NCBI RefSeq assembly: GCF_030817835.1
Contig: NZ_JAUSZR010000001.1
Location: 1,674,001 to 1,738,000, forward strand
Origin: Pseudarthrobacter sp. W1I19
GTDB lineage: Bacteria > Actinomycetota > Actinomycetes > Actinomycetales > Micrococcaceae
Reading direction: 5' to 3'
DNA: 64,000 bases
The notes beneath the pieces were generated by a model. That model searched no databases. It was not told the origin of the DNA and worked only from the letters and a program-made list of their open reading frames with translations. A program made the translations under genes and the position numbers. Below are positions 7,365-16,648 of this stretch, one piece after another; the first letter of the stretch is position 1, and each line of letters opens with the position of its first letter.

Positions 7365-10106
7365 CTAGGCCTCGCCTCCGGCGTTGCCGGTGGAACCTGC
7401 ATTCACGTTGTGCAGCCGGTACTTGTCGATGGCCTTGGCCGGTGCCTGCGGATCAACCTCACCGCGGCGTGCCAGCATCTCCAGCGACCGCACCACGATG
7501 GAGTGGATATCGATCTTGAAGAAGCGGCGGGCTGCGGCGCGGGTGTCGGAGAATCCGAAGCCGTCGGCGCCGAGGGTGGCGAATTCGTTGGGGACGAACT
7601 GGCGGATCTGGTCCGGGACGGCCTTCATGTAGTCGGACACTGCGACGACGGGGCCGGTGGCGCCTTCGAGCTGTTTGGTGACGAAGGGGACGCGGGCGGG
7701 CTGGCCGGGGTTGAGGAAGGCTTCCTCTTCGGCGGCGAGGCCGTCGCGGCGCAGTTCGTTCCAGGAGGTGACGGACCAGACGTCGGCGGAAACGCCCCAG
7801 TCATCGGCCAGGAGCTGCTGTGCCTCCAGGGCCCATGGCACCGACACGCCCGAGGCGAGGATCTGGGTTCGGGGACCGTCGATCTTTGCCGGGGCGAGCA
7901 GGTAGATGCCCTTGATGACGCCTTCGACGTCCAGCTCTTCGGGTTCGGCGGGCTGGGTGATCGGCTCGTTGTACACGGTGAGGTAGTACATGAGGTTGCG
8001 GTCGTCCGATTCAGGCCCGTACATGCGTTCGAGGCCGTTGCGGATGATGTGGCCCATTTCGTAGCCGTAGGCGGGGTCGTAGGTGACTACTGCCGGGTTG
8101 GTGGAGGCCAGGAGCGGTGAGTGGCCGTCGGCGTGCTGGAGGCCTTCGCCGGTGAGGGTGGTCCGTCCTGCGGTGGCGCCGATGATGAAACCGCGGGTCA
8201 TTTGGTCTGCTGCTGCCCAGAAGGCGTCGCCGGTGCGCTGGAAGCCGAACATGGAGTAGAACACGTAGACCGGGACCAGGGGCACGCCATGGGTGGCGTA
8301 CGCGGTGCCGGCGGCGGTGAACGCTGCCACGGCGCCGGCCTCGTTGATGCCTGGGTGGATCAGCTGGCCCTGGGCGGATTCTTTGTAGGCCAGGACCAGG
8401 TCCCGGTCCACGGACAGGTAGTTCTGCCCCTTGGGGTTGTAGATCTTGGCCGTCGGGAAGAACGCATCCATACCGAAGGTGCGCGCCTCATCCGGGATGA
8501 TCGGGGCGATGTGCTTGCCGAACTCCTTGTCCCGCATCAGGTCCTTCAGGAGCCGGACGAAGGCCATGGTGGTGGCGGCCTGCTGCTTGCCCGAGCCGCG
8601 CTTGGCCACCTCGTAGGACTTCGCGTCCGGCAGGGTGATCGCCGCGTGCTTGCTGCGGCGCTCGGGAACGGACCCGCCCAAAGCGGCACGGCGTTCCAGC
8701 ATGTACTGGATTTCCGGGGCGTCCGTACCGGGGTGGTAGTACGGCGGCTGGTACGGGTCTTTTTCGAGCTGCTCATCCGTGACGGGGATCCGCAGGTGGT
8801 CGCGGAACTTCTTGAGGTCGTCGAGGGTGAGTTTTTTCATTTGGTGGGTGGCGTTGCGGCCCTCGAAGTGGGGTCCGAGTCCGTAGCCCTTGACGGTTTT
8901 GGCCAGGATGACGGTGGGTTTGCCCTTGAATTCGGTGGCGGCCTTGTACGCGGCGTAGACCTTGCGGTAGTCGTGGCCGCCGCGTTTGAGGTTCCAGATC
9001 TGGTCATCGGTGAGGTCCGCGACGAGGTCTTTGGTGCGGGGGTCCTTGCCGAAGAAGTGTTCGCGGACGAACCCGCCGGATTCGGCCTTGTAGGTCTGGT
9101 AGTCCCCGTCGGGGGTTTCGTTCATGATTTTCACGAGTGAGCCGTCGGTGTCGCGGGCCAGCAGGTCATCCCATTCCCGGCCCCAGACCACCTTGATCAC
9201 GTTCCAGCCCGCGCCGCGGAAGAACGCTTCGAGTTCCTGCATGATCTTGCCGTTGCCGCGTACCGGCCCGTCCAGGCGCTGGAGGTTGCAGTTGATCACG
9301 AAGTTCAGGTTGTCCAGGTTCTCGTTCGCGGCGAGCTGGAGCAGGCCGCGGGATTCGGGCTCGTCCATTTCCCCGTCGCCCAGGAACGCCCAGACCTGCT
9401 GGTCCGAGGTGTCTTTCAGGCCCCGGTTGTGCAGGTACCGGTTGGACTGGGCCTGGTAGATCGCGTTCATCGGCCCGATGCCCATGGACACCGTGGGGAA
9501 CTCCCAGAACTGCGGCATCAACCTGGGGTGCGGGTAGGAAGACAGGGCGTGGCCGGCGCGGGATTTTTCCTGCCGGAACCCGTCCAGGTCCTGCTCGGAG
9601 AGCCGGCCTTCCATGAACGCCCTCGCGTACATGCCGGGGGAGGCGTGGCCCTGGAAGAAGACCTGGTCCCCGCCGCCGGGGTGGTCCTTGCCGCGGAAGA
9701 AGTGGTTGAAGCCCACCTCGTACAGGGTCGCGGCCCCGGCGTAGGTGGAGATGTGCCCGCCCACGCCGATGTTCGGGCGCTGGGACCGGTGGACCATCAC
9801 CGCGGCGTTCCACCGCATGTACGCACGGTACCGGCGCTCGTATTCCTCGTTGCCCGGGAACGCCGCTTCCTGGTCCGCCGGGATGGTGTTCACGTAATCG
9901 GTGGTGGTCACCATCGGCACGCCCACGCTCTGCGCCCCCGCGCGCTGCAACAGGCTCCGCATGATGTATTGGGCACGCTCGGTGCCCTGTTCCCTGATCA
10001 ACGAATCCAGGGACTCAACCCACTCGGCGGTCTCTTCCGGATCACGATCAGGCAGCTGGTTAGTCAACCCGCTGAGGATATGGGAGGTATCTTCTCCTGC
10101 AGCCAC
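7365..10106 (-). CDS. aceE: Pyruvate dehydrogenase E1 component, homodimeric type
   Basis: Thiamine-diphosphate E1 that decarboxylates pyruvate and acetylates E2; about 913 residues, the usual size for the homodimeric E1 of gammaproteobacteria and actinobacteria. The ThDP-Mg motif is clear: [12 protein letters not shown] followed about 25 residues later by NFVINCNLQ. The frame is open to 10139, but the GTG at 10106 ([13 protein letters not shown]) has GAGAGG upstream and matches the family N-terminus. It is transcribed away from the DUF3052 gene and ends about 160 bp before fasR, linking acetyl-CoA supply to fatty acid synthesis. Confidence 0.95.
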   Translation of the reverse strand: MAAGEDTSHILSGLTNQLPDRDPEETAEWVESLDSLIREQGTERAQYIMRSLLQRAGAQSVGVPMVTTTDYVNTIPADQEAAFPGNEEYERRYRAYMRWNAAVMVHRSQRPNIGVGGHISTYAGAATLYEVGFNHFFRGKDHPGGGDQVFFQGHASPGMYARAFMEGRLSEQDLDGFRQEKSRAGHALSSYPHPRLMPQFWEFPTVSMGIGPMNAIYQAQSNRYLHNRGLKDTSDQQVWAFLGDGEMDEPESRGLLQLAANENLDNLNFVINCNLQRLDGPVRGNGKIMQELEAFFRGAGWNVIKVVWGREWDDLLARDTDGSLVKIMNETPDGDYQTYKAESGGFVREHFFGKDPRTKDLVADLTDDQIWNLKRGGHDYRKVYAAYKAATEFKGKPTVILAKTVKGYGLGPHFEGRNATHQMKKLTLDDLKKFRDHLRIPVTDEQLEKDPYQPPYYHPGTDAPEIQYMLERRAALGGSVPERRSKHAAITLPDAKSYEVAKRGSGKQQAATTMAFVRLLKDLMRDKEFGKHIAPIIPDEARTFGMDAFFPTAKIYNPKGQNYLSVDRDLVLAYKESAQGQLIHPGINEAGAVAAFTAAGTAYATHGVPLVPVYVFYSMFGFQRTGDAFWAAADQMTRGFIIGATAGRTTLTGEGLQHADGHSPLLASTNPAVVTYDPAYGYEMGHIIRNGLERMYGPESDDRNLMYYLTVYNEPITQPAEPEELDVEGVIKGIYLLAPAKIDGPRTQILASGVSVPWALEAQQLLADDWGVSADVWSVTSWNELRRDGLAAEEEAFLNPGQPARVPFVTKQLEGATGPVVAVSDYMKAVPDQIRQFVPNEFATLGADGFGFSDTRAAARRFFKIDIHSIVVRSLEMLARRGEVDPQAPAKAIDKYRLHNVNAGSTGNAGGEA

Positions 10107-10162
10107 GTCCAACCTCTCTTTGCGCGCATAGAGGCGCACTCAGGCCGGGCAGGGTGACCGCC

Positions 10163-10178
10163 CGGCGTATATACGCCG
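10163..10178. promoter_or_regulatory. 16-bp perfect palindrome upstream of aceE
   Basis: CGGCGTATATACGCCG is a perfect palindrome centred about 64 bp upstream of the aceE GTG, inside the 425-bp divergent region between aceE and the DUF3052 gene. Its TATATA core could also serve as a -10 element, so a bound regulator would block the promoter. The rest of 10107-10531 holds no gene that I can support. Confidence 0.55.
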
Positions 10179-10531
10179 TGTGCGACGTATCGGTTACAAC
10201 AGCCCGGTCATGTGTGCCGGGCAGGGTCCTAGCATTCCTACGTCTGCATTGGAGTTACAGGGTTGTTGCCCCGCAGGCATAGTTGTCACCTGCCACTCTA
10301 ACTCTCACCCCAACGCGATGCGTAGCCGCGGGTTGGGCGGCTCTGTTGTATTTCGCCGTCATACTGGTTGTGTGACGAAAAGCCGCTGCGACGCGTGCTG
10401 CCTGTCCCGGTGTGACGCAGAATATGCCGGGCTCAGGGGGCTGCAGCTTGAAGCGCAGGCACAAAGGGTGTTGGCTTGGGAGTAATGGAAATCACTATGC
10501 GCACTGCATGTATGAGGCATTGGAGGAACAC

Positions 10532-10951
10532 GTGAGCGAGGCCGACGCCGCCACTTCGGTAAATGTGGCGGAAAAATTGGGTTTCAAGAACGGGGATCTG
10601 ATTCAGGAGTTCGGTTACGACGACGACGTCGATTTCGACTTGCGTGACGATATTGAGGACCTCACGGGTTCTGAGTTGCTCGATGAGGATGATCACGAGG
10701 TGGCGGATGCCGTCATCTTCTGGTGGCGCGACGGCGACGGGGACCTTGTGGACAGCCTGATGGATTCCCTGACCACCCTGGGTGAAAACGGCGTGGTCTG
10801 GGTCCTCACCCCGAAGTCAGGGCGGGACGGGTATGTCTCTCCCGCGGACATCCAGGAAGCTGCCCCGACAGCCGGCCTGCACGTAACAACCTCGGCAGGC
10901 GTCTCGAAGGACTGGAGCGCCGTCCGCCTGGTCAGCAGGAAAAACAAGTGA
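10532..10951 (+). CDS. DUF3052 family protein
   Basis: A 139-residue acidic protein of the actinobacterial DUF3052 family, identified by VAEKLGFKNGDLIQEFGYDDDVD and the ADAVIFWWRDGDGDLVDSL core. The function is not established. The frame is open from 10412, but GGAGGA at 10522-10527 selects the GTG at 10532. Its stop overlaps the GTG of the peroxiredoxin gene (GTGA), so the two are coupled. The pairing with an AhpE-like peroxiredoxin near aceE matches Mycobacterium (Rv2239c-Rv2238c). Confidence 0.88.
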   Translation: MSEADAATSVNVAEKLGFKNGDLIQEFGYDDDVDFDLRDDIEDLTGSELLDEDDHEVADAVIFWWRDGDGDLVDSLMDSLTTLGENGVVWVLTPKSGRDGYVSPADIQEAAPTAGLHVTTSAGVSKDWSAVRLVSRKNK

Positions 10952-11442
10952 CGGCAGCGCTTGACGCTGCCCCTGTAGCTGTGCCCGCCGTCGGCGGGCA
11001 AGCACCTGACTTCGAACTCGCCAACCAGTACGGCGAGCCGGTCCGGTTGTCATCCCTCCGGGGCGGGAATGTGGTCCTGGTCTTTTATCCGTTCGCGTTT
11101 TCGGGCATCTGCACCGGGGAGCTGTGCGAGATACGGGACAACCTGGCCATATTCGAGGCAGCCGACGCCACGGTCCTGGCCGTCTCCGTTGACAGCAAGT
11201 TCAGCCTGCGGGCTTATGCAGCCCAGGAACGGTACACCTTCGATCTGCTGGCAGATTTCTGGCCGCACGGTGAAGTGGCCCGGGCTTATGGCGTTTTTGA
11301 CGCGGACAGCGGCATGGCGCAACGCGGTACCTTCATCATCGACGCGGCCGGAACAATCCGGTATTCGGTAGTGAATCCCCGCGGCCAGGCCCGCGACTTC
11401 CAGGAATACCGTGCCGCGTTGGCAGGCCTGGGGCAGGACTGA
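10948..11442 (+). CDS. AhpE-like peroxiredoxin with an added CX4C cysteine
   Basis: A 164-residue thioredoxin-fold peroxidase that reduces hydroperoxides. The peroxidatic site is Cys55 in YPFAFSGICTGELCEI, and the rest (DFWPHGEVARAYGVFD, QRGTFIIDAAGTIRY) follows mycobacterial AhpE closely. Unlike the one-Cys M. tuberculosis enzyme it has a second cysteine at 60, the CX4C spacing of the Bcp/PrxQ group, so it may resolve by an intramolecular disulfide. Translation starts at GTG 10948, overlapping the DUF3052 stop; a sirtuin gene follows after 6 bp. Confidence 0.88.
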   Translation: MTAALDAAPVAVPAVGGQAPDFELANQYGEPVRLSSLRGGNVVLVFYPFAFSGICTGELCEIRDNLAIFEAADATVLAVSVDSKFSLRAYAAQERYTFDLLADFWPHGEVARAYGVFDADSGMAQRGTFIIDAAGTIRYSVVNPRGQARDFQEYRAALAGLGQD

Positions 11443-11448
11443 GGATCC

Positions 11449-12369
11449 ATGGCGCAGCAGCGGGCGGGGGTAGGGCTGACAGGTTTTGCCAGCATGCCGC
11501 CCGTGGCTGCGGCCGCTCCCTCTGACGGGGAGCGGGAGATTCTGCTCAAGATCCGTGAGGTCCTTGCGGGCAAGCGGTTTGTCCTGGTCACCGGGGCGGG
11601 ACTAAGCACAGACTCCGGAATCCCGGACTACCGCGGGCCGGGTTCGCCGCCGCGTTCACCCATGACGTACCAGGAGTTCCTCAAGGACCAGGCCAACCGG
11701 CAACGCTACTGGGCCCGGAACCACATCGGCTGGTCCCATCTGCGCCACGCCGATCCGAACCAGGGCCATTACGCGGCTGCCGAACTCGAGCGGCGCGGAT
11801 ACCTCACCGGACTGATCACCCAGAACGTCGACCGGCTGCATGAAGACGCAGGCAGTGTCAACGTGGTGGACCTCCATGGCAGGTATGACCAGGTGGTGTG
11901 CCTGGCATGCCACCGCACGTACTCGAGGCGCCTCCTGGCCGGAGTGCTGGAGGAGCTTAACCCGGGCTTCCTGTCCCGCGCGGCGGAAACAGGCCTGGTG
12001 GAGATGGCTCCGGACGCTGATGCCACTGTGGAGGACCAGGCGCTGATCAGCAGTTTTGTTGTTGCCGTTTGCTTTGCCTGCGGCGGGACACTCAAGCCTG
12101 ACTTTGTCTACTTTGGCGAGAATGTGCCCAAGGACCGGGTTGAGCGGTCGTACCGGATGGTTGACGAGGCCGATGCCCTGGTAGCCGCCGGATCTTCACT
12201 GACGGTGATGAGCGGGCTGCGCTTCGTCCGGCATGCGGCCAAGGACGGAAAGCCCGTCGTCATCATCAACCGTGGAACCACCCGTGGTGATGACAAAGCG
12301 AACATCAAACTGGAGGCTGGCGTCAGCGAATCCCTGGCCTGGCTGGCAGCCGCTCTCCCGCCCCTCTAG
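11449..12369 (+). CDS. Sir2-family NAD-dependent protein deacylase
   Basis: A 306-residue sirtuin that removes acyl groups from lysine using NAD. The motifs are complete: NAD-binding GAGLSTDSGIPDYR (from residue 49), TQNVDRLH, catalytic His143 in DLHGRYD, and four zinc cysteines as CLAC (151, 154) and CFAC (208, 211). A roughly 50-residue insert separates the Cys pairs, as in many actinobacterial class II sirtuins. The N-terminal 30 residues are low-complexity and the start could be later. It lies 6 bp after the peroxiredoxin gene and is probably cotranscribed. Confidence 0.93.
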   Translation: MAQQRAGVGLTGFASMPPVAAAAPSDGEREILLKIREVLAGKRFVLVTGAGLSTDSGIPDYRGPGSPPRSPMTYQEFLKDQANRQRYWARNHIGWSHLRHADPNQGHYAAAELERRGYLTGLITQNVDRLHEDAGSVNVVDLHGRYDQVVCLACHRTYSRRLLAGVLEELNPGFLSRAAETGLVEMAPDADATVEDQALISSFVVAVCFACGGTLKPDFVYFGENVPKDRVERSYRMVDEADALVAAGSSLTVMSGLRFVRHAAKDGKPVVIINRGTTRGDDKANIKLEAGVSESLAWLAAALPPL

Positions 12370-12477
12370 GGAAGCCAAGCACCGTCATTGGTGGGCCGAT
12401 TCGCGTTTGGAGGCATGCGTCGGGTAGAGTCTATGTTCGTTGGTTGCGGCGCTGAAGCGCCGGATTCAGCAGTTTTT

Positions 12478-12553
12478 GGGTCTTTAGCTCAGCTGGTAGA
12501 GCGCCACGTTTACACCGTGGATGTCATCGGTTCGATCCCGGTAGGACCCACCA
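12478..12553 (+). tRNA. tRNA-Val (TAC)
   Basis: The cloverleaf is complete: acceptor GGGTCTT paired with AGGACCC, D-loop TAGCTCAGCTGGTAGAGC, anticodon stem CCACG/CGTGG around the loop TTTACAC (anticodon TAC, reads GUA), and T-arm CGGTTCGATCCCG. The 3' CCA is encoded (12551-12553). A terminator follows directly. Confidence 0.95.
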
Positions 12554-12557
12554 CGGA

Positions 12558-12601
12558 AACCCTGTTGTTTGCGCCCCACGGCGGAAACAGCAGGGTTTTT
12601 T
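12558..12601 (+). terminator. Intrinsic terminator of tRNA-Val
   Basis: A 10-bp stem (AACCCTGTTG with CAGCAGGGTT, one G-T pair) enclosing a 20-nt loop and followed by a run of six Ts ending at 12601. Confidence 0.85.
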
Positions 12602-12654
12602 CGTTCCCGCCTGGCCGCCCCGAAAATGTCGGTGCCCGGCCGTAGCTTTCACCT

Positions 12655-12945
12655 ATGGAACATGTGATGGTGCGGACGGGAACCAATGGAATGCCGACGG
12701 CGGTCATCAGCAACGGCAGGGAATGGGCGCTCGGTGCCGAGCCAGTGCGCTGGTTCGAGCGCGTCAGCTGGTGGGAACTCAACCGAAGGATGCCCAGGGG
12801 GCTGGGGCGCGTGGATGTGGAGGTCCTCCAGGTCCAGGTGAGGCTTGGAGGAAACAGCAACTCGGCGCTGACCACCATGGTGCTGGAGCGGGACGGCCTC
12901 GGCGGCGGATGGCGGCTGCGTCAGGCCGTGGCGGACGCAGCCTGA
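12655..12945 (+). CDS. Small conserved hypothetical protein, possibly DUF6504-like
   Basis: A 96-residue basic protein with a WALGAEPVRWFERVSWWELN region that resembles small actinobacterial proteins of the DUF6504 type (VRWFERxxWW); this is weak recollection and the function is unknown. No Shine-Dalgarno precedes the ATG, but TAGCTT lies six bases upstream (12643-12648), so the message may be leaderless. It stands alone between the tRNA-Val terminator and a 12-bp hairpin. Confidence 0.6.
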   Translation: MEHVMVRTGTNGMPTAVISNGREWALGAEPVRWFERVSWWELNRRMPRGLGRVDVEVLQVQVRLGGNSNSALTTMVLERDGLGGGWRLRQAVADAA

Positions 12946-13013
12946 GGGCGGGTCCGCGCCCGGCTCGACTGCCAGGACCTCGGATGCCCATGCAGGGTCC
13001 GGGCATTGGAAAA

Positions 13014-13052
13014 CCCTCCACCGCGACTATTGGGGGATGCCGCGGTGGAGGG
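13014..13052 (+). terminator. Hairpin after the 96-residue ORF
   Basis: A perfect 12-bp stem (CCCTCCACCGCG at 13014-13025 with its complement at 13041-13052) with a 15-nt loop lies 68 bp past the stop. There is no T-run on the plus strand; it is probably a terminator of the GC-rich type. Confidence 0.65.
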
Positions 13053-13173
13053 CCTGAAATGAATATACCGTGAACTGCCGGAAACATGAAGTCATCCCGG
13101 AAGTGTGTCCGGTGCACCGGAAAGCCCGTAGAAGCCAACGCTCGAGCACTGCGCCAACCATTATGATGATTGG

Positions 13174-13191
13174 TGTTCAACTGAATGAACA
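13174..13191. promoter_or_regulatory. IclR-type operator 1, upstream of the iclR-family gene
   Basis: TGTTCAACTGAATGAACA: 6-bp inverted repeat TGTTCA/TGAACA with a 6-nt spacer, ending 35 bp before the regulator start. The same 18-bp architecture recurs at 14073-14090 and 16649-16666. It suggests autoregulation. Confidence 0.7.
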
Positions 13192-13226
13192 GCATGACCA
13201 GCGCAGGCGCCTATATAAGGAGAATC

Positions 13227-14024
13227 ATGGCCGATTCCCGCAACTCCCGATCATCCGACGGCCTGGGAAGCGCCTCGCCGGCGCCCGCCGTTACCCGTGC
13301 AGCCGCGGTGCTCGATGCCCTCGCCGCGTCGGCAACCGGAAGACTGACCCTCAGCGACCTCGCCCGCGAGCTCGGCATCCCCAAGTCCTCCACATCCAAC
13401 CTCCTGCTGGCCCTCGAAGAAGCGCGCCTGATCAGCAGGCAGGGAGCGGAGTTCACCCTGGGCCGCAAGCTCGTGGAACTCGGTGCCGCCTACCTGAGCC
13501 GGCTGGATGAGGTGCAGGAGTTCTACCGGTACTGCGAACAGGCTCCCACGCTGTCCAGGGAGACGGTACGGATTGCCATGCTGGATGGAACGAACGTCAT
13601 CTACCTTGCCCGCTATGAAGGCCACCCCGCTGTCAGGCTGACCTCCAACATCGGCGACAAAATGCCGGTCTCGCTGTGTGCGGTGGGCAAGGCGCTGATG
13701 GCGCGCCTGAACGTACACGACATTGAGGAAATGTTCCCTGACGACGCCGAGCTGCCCGTTATGACGCCCAAGTCCCTCAGGACCGGGGCAGAGCTCAAAG
13801 CCCAGCTCCGGACCATCCGCGAGCAGGGCTACGCCTTTGAAGACGAGGAGTCCACCACCGGGGTGGTGTGCCTTGCGGTATCGGTACCCACCAGGGGTGC
13901 CCACGGTCCCAGCCTGGGACTATCCGTCACGGCCCTCAAGGCCACCTACACGGAGGAGCAGGGATCCCAGATGGTCAAGGAGCTCCGGGAGCTGGCCCGT
14001 TCCCTCGGAAACCCGATGGGCTAG
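13227..14024 (+). CDS. IclR-family transcriptional regulator
   Basis: A 265-residue regulator with an N-terminal winged helix-turn-helix (about residues 20-80, LTLSDLARELGIPKSSTSNL) and a C-terminal IclR effector domain (IAMLDGTNVIYLARYEG, KMPVSLCAVGKALMA, GVVCLAVSVP). The start is the ATG at 13227 behind AAGGAG (13219-13224); an in-frame ATG at 13185 lies inside the operator and is unlikely. The same operator-like motif stands before this gene, the next transporter gene and the convergent dehydrogenase gene, so these are its likely targets. The ligand is unknown. Confidence 0.92.
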   Translation: MADSRNSRSSDGLGSASPAPAVTRAAAVLDALAASATGRLTLSDLARELGIPKSSTSNLLLALEEARLISRQGAEFTLGRKLVELGAAYLSRLDEVQEFYRYCEQAPTLSRETVRIAMLDGTNVIYLARYEGHPAVRLTSNIGDKMPVSLCAVGKALMARLNVHDIEEMFPDDAELPVMTPKSLRTGAELKAQLRTIREQGYAFEDEESTTGVVCLAVSVPTRGAHGPSLGLSVTALKATYTEEQGSQMVKELRELARSLGNPMG

Positions 14025-14072
14025 CGGCGAAACCAAAGCCAACAGAATTATTCGGGCAAGGCGTTTGCCAGT

Positions 14073-14090
14073 TGTTCAACTTACTGTACG
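14073..14090. promoter_or_regulatory. IclR-type operator 2, upstream of the MFS transporter
   Basis: TGTTCAACTTACTGTACG matches the 18-bp motif of the other two sites: the left half is identical, and four of six right-half bases agree with TGAACA. It lies 86 bp before the transporter start, and another TGTTCA half site follows at 14092-14097. Confidence 0.65.
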
Positions 14091-14175
14091 CTGTTCAGCA
14101 TAGTGACGGGCACAACATGTGGCGTCACTGACCCACCAGGCCAACGGGGGCCTGGAGTGTGATGAGGGAGTTCTT

Positions 14176-15522
14176 GTGACAACTCGTACTAAAGCACCGC
14201 AGGCCGCGGACGGCGCCGTCGTCGAACCGGACCAGCTGCGAAGGGCAACTCTTGCCAGTTCCGTCGGCTCCGCACTGGAGTACTACGACTTTTACATCTA
14301 CGGCCTGGCTTCGGCGCTGATCTTCGGACCGCTGTTTTTTGCCCCGCTCGGGGAAAGCGGGGCAGTCATTGCCTCCTTTGCCACGTACGGCGTCGGCTTT
14401 GCGGCCCGCCCGTTTGGCGGCGTCGTCTTCGGCTACATCGGTGACCGGTTCGGCCGCAAAATGGTCCTGATTCTCACCATTGGGCTGATGGGCATGGCCA
14501 GCTTCGCCATCGGCCTGCTGCCCACCTTTGAACAGGCGGGCATGCTTGGCGCAGTCCTCCTGGTGACCCTGCGCATCATCCAGGGCCTGGGTGCGGGGGC
14601 TGAGCAGGCCGGTGCCACCACGCTTATCTCGGAAGTGGCCCCGCGCCGCCGTCGAGGTTTCTTCGCCTCGCTGCCGTTCGTCGGCATCCAGTTGGGCACC
14701 CTCCTGGGGGCCGGAACCTTTGCCCTGATGGCGCTGGCTGACAAGGAAGTCCTGCAGGGCTGGCTGTGGCGGGTGCCGTTCCTGGCCAGCTTCATCCTTA
14801 TTGTTATTGCCGTCTTCATCCGCCTCCGCCTGAAGGAAACCCCGGTTTTCCAGGAGCTCGAGAAGCACAAGGCCGTGGTGAAGAACCCCGTGGGCCAGAT
14901 CTGGAAACACTCCAAAAAGAACGTCCTGGTGGGCATCGGCCTGCGGATGGGCGAGAACGGCAACTCCTCCATCTACTCCGCGCTCCTGGTGTCGTTCATC
15001 AGCATGCCCGCCGGTGTGTTTGCCGGCGACAAGTTCATCGGCCCCACCGGTCTGCTGATCGCTGCCGGGTTCGCCGCTGTGATGGTGGTGACGTTCGGCG
15101 CCCTCTCCGACCGTTTTGGCCGCGTCCCCGTCTACAGGTACGGCGCCCTGTTCCAGGCAGTCATTGCCCTCCCGGCGTTCTACCTGGTGACCCTTGGAAA
15201 CGTCACGCTGGTCTGGGCGGTTATGGTGGTGGGCATCGCCCTGGGCGTGCAGTCCATGCTTGGCCCGCAGTGCGCGCTGCTGCCGGAACTGTTCGGCTCC
15301 CAGCACCGCTTCACGGGCGTTGCATTGAGCCGGGAACTGTCCGCCGTACTCGCCGGAGGCTTTGCCCCCATGATCGGCGTCGCCCTTCTGGCCGCGACCA
15401 ACCACTCGTGGCTGGTTCCCGCCATCTACTCACTGGTCCTGGCATCGATCTCGTTTGTGGCCACGTTCTTCACGCCTGAAACCGTGGGCCGGGACCTGGT
15501 CCTGGTGGAGGACGCCAGCTAG
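14176..15522 (+). CDS. MFS transporter, metabolite:H+ symporter (MHS) family
   Basis: A 448-residue, 12-helix permease of the ShiA/ProP/KgtP group that imports organic acids or related metabolites with protons. Diagnostic segments are ALEYYDFYIYGLAS in helix 1, the loop signature GYIGDRFGRKMVLI between helices 2 and 3, IIQGLGAGAEQAGA in helix 4, and the second loop GALSDRFGRVPVY. The GTG at 14176 is selected by GAGGGAG (14164-14170). It follows the IclR gene with its own operator and converges on a D-2-hydroxyacid dehydrogenase. The substrate cannot be read from sequence; a carboxylate is likely. Confidence 0.9.
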   Translation: MTTRTKAPQAADGAVVEPDQLRRATLASSVGSALEYYDFYIYGLASALIFGPLFFAPLGESGAVIASFATYGVGFAARPFGGVVFGYIGDRFGRKMVLILTIGLMGMASFAIGLLPTFEQAGMLGAVLLVTLRIIQGLGAGAEQAGATTLISEVAPRRRRGFFASLPFVGIQLGTLLGAGTFALMALADKEVLQGWLWRVPFLASFILIVIAVFIRLRLKETPVFQELEKHKAVVKNPVGQIWKHSKKNVLVGIGLRMGENGNSSIYSALLVSFISMPAGVFAGDKFIGPTGLLIAAGFAAVMVVTFGALSDRFGRVPVYRYGALFQAVIALPAFYLVTLGNVTLVWAVMVVGIALGVQSMLGPQCALLPELFGSQHRFTGVALSRELSAVLAGGFAPMIGVALLAATNHSWLVPAIYSLVLASISFVATFFTPETVGRDLVLVEDAS

Positions 15523-15541
15523 GTACTCGTTGGCCAACGCC

Positions 15542-15577
15542 AAAGGGCGGCTTCCCTGGTGGGGAAGCCGCCCTTTT
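15542..15577. terminator. Bidirectional terminator between transporter and dehydrogenase
   Basis: A 15-bp stem (AAAGGGCGGCTTCCC with its complement) closing a short loop and flanked by AAA and TTTT, between the convergent genes ending at 15522 and 15594. Confidence 0.88.
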
Positions 15578-15593
15578 GTGTGTCCGGTCAGGT

Positions 15594-16646
15594 TCAGTAG
15601 AAATGCACAGTGTCCACGAGGTGGGTGAGTTCCCCGCCGTCCAGGAAGATCCGGAGGTTTCCGCAGAAGCGCTCGGTGATCAGGCGGTTTTCCGCTGCGC
15701 TGAGGGCGGAGGTGTGGGGCGAGACCAGTACGTTCGGGTGGCTCCACAGCGGGCTGTCCTGCGGGAGGGGCTCCACCGCGAAAACGTCCAGGCATGCGTA
15801 GGAGACCTGCCCGTTGTCCAGCGCCTCGAGGAGCGCTTCCTCGTCCACCACGGTTCCCCTGCCCACATTGACGAAGACCGTGCCCGGCTTCATCGCAGCG
15901 AACACGTCGCGGTCAAAGAGCTTTTCCGTGTACGGCGTTCCCGGCAGTGTGTTGACCACGGCATCTGCCGCGGCCAGGAGGGCCGGAAGGCCATCGTTGG
16001 TGGCAACCTCCTCGATGCCTTCCAGCGGTCCCACCGTTCGTTTGGTGCCGCTGACCTTCATGCCCAGGGCGCGGGCAAGGCGTGATGTTTCCAGTCCGAT
16101 CTCACCCAGGCCGGCAACAACAAGCGTGGAACCGCTCACCAGCCGGGTGGGGGTACGCAGCTCTGGCCAGACCTTGGCTTCCTGGTCGCGGACCAGCTCC
16201 GCGGTGCGCTTGAAGCCGTTGAGGATTCCCATGGTGGCGAACTCGGCCAACGGCAGGGCATGGACTCCTGCGGAGGTTGTCACCTTGAACTTCTGCAGCG
16301 TTTCCTGATCCAGGCCGGAGGCCTTGACCGCCCCGCCGGCTCCCGCCGCCATGGCGTGCACCCACTGGAGGTGCGGGTTTTCGCGTGCGACGCGGGCAAG
16401 GCCTGCAGGGCTTTCGTTGGGCAATCCGTAGAGGACCTGTGCTTGGTTGACCATGGCCCAGTACCGTTCCTCCTGGTCCGGCGATCGCTGGAAAGCAGGA
16501 TCACCGGCATGGTCGGCCGGATACCGCTCCGGCGGCAGGAGTTCGGGCTCGTACAGCACGGTGACGGACGGGTCAACGGCGCGGATGCGGTCCACTAGCT
16601 CAGCTTCGAGGGGGACGGCAATGGCCACAGTAAGAGGAGAGGTCAT
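15594..16646 (-). CDS. D-isomer-specific 2-hydroxyacid dehydrogenase
   Basis: A 350-residue NAD(P)-dependent dehydrogenase interconverting 2-oxoacids and D-2-hydroxyacids. The Rossmann motif is VVAGLGEIGLETSRLA, and the catalytic Arg, Glu and His can be placed in NVGRGTVVDEEAL, the CLDVFAVEPLP region and VSPHTSALS. The frame is open to 16892, but MTSPLTVAIAVPLEAELV at 16646 is a natural N-terminus; no Shine-Dalgarno is present and TATGAT lies exactly seven bases upstream, pointing to a leaderless message. The -10 box lies within an IclR-type operator. Substrate unknown; glyoxylate/hydroxypyruvate-like acids are possible. Confidence 0.88.
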   Translation of the reverse strand: MTSPLTVAIAVPLEAELVDRIRAVDPSVTVLYEPELLPPERYPADHAGDPAFQRSPDQEERYWAMVNQAQVLYGLPNESPAGLARVARENPHLQWVHAMAAGAGGAVKASGLDQETLQKFKVTTSAGVHALPLAEFATMGILNGFKRTAELVRDQEAKVWPELRTPTRLVSGSTLVVAGLGEIGLETSRLARALGMKVSGTKRTVGPLEGIEEVATNDGLPALLAAADAVVNTLPGTPYTEKLFDRDVFAAMKPGTVFVNVGRGTVVDEEALLEALDNGQVSYACLDVFAVEPLPQDSPLWSHPNVLVSPHTSALSAAENRLITERFCGNLRIFLDGGELTHLVDTVHFY

Positions 16647-16648
16647 GC

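Noticed and set aside
14125..15405. A 426-codon open frame antisense to the MFS transporter
   Set aside because: His/Gln/Gly-rich shadow without domains; the transporter on the plus strand is clear.
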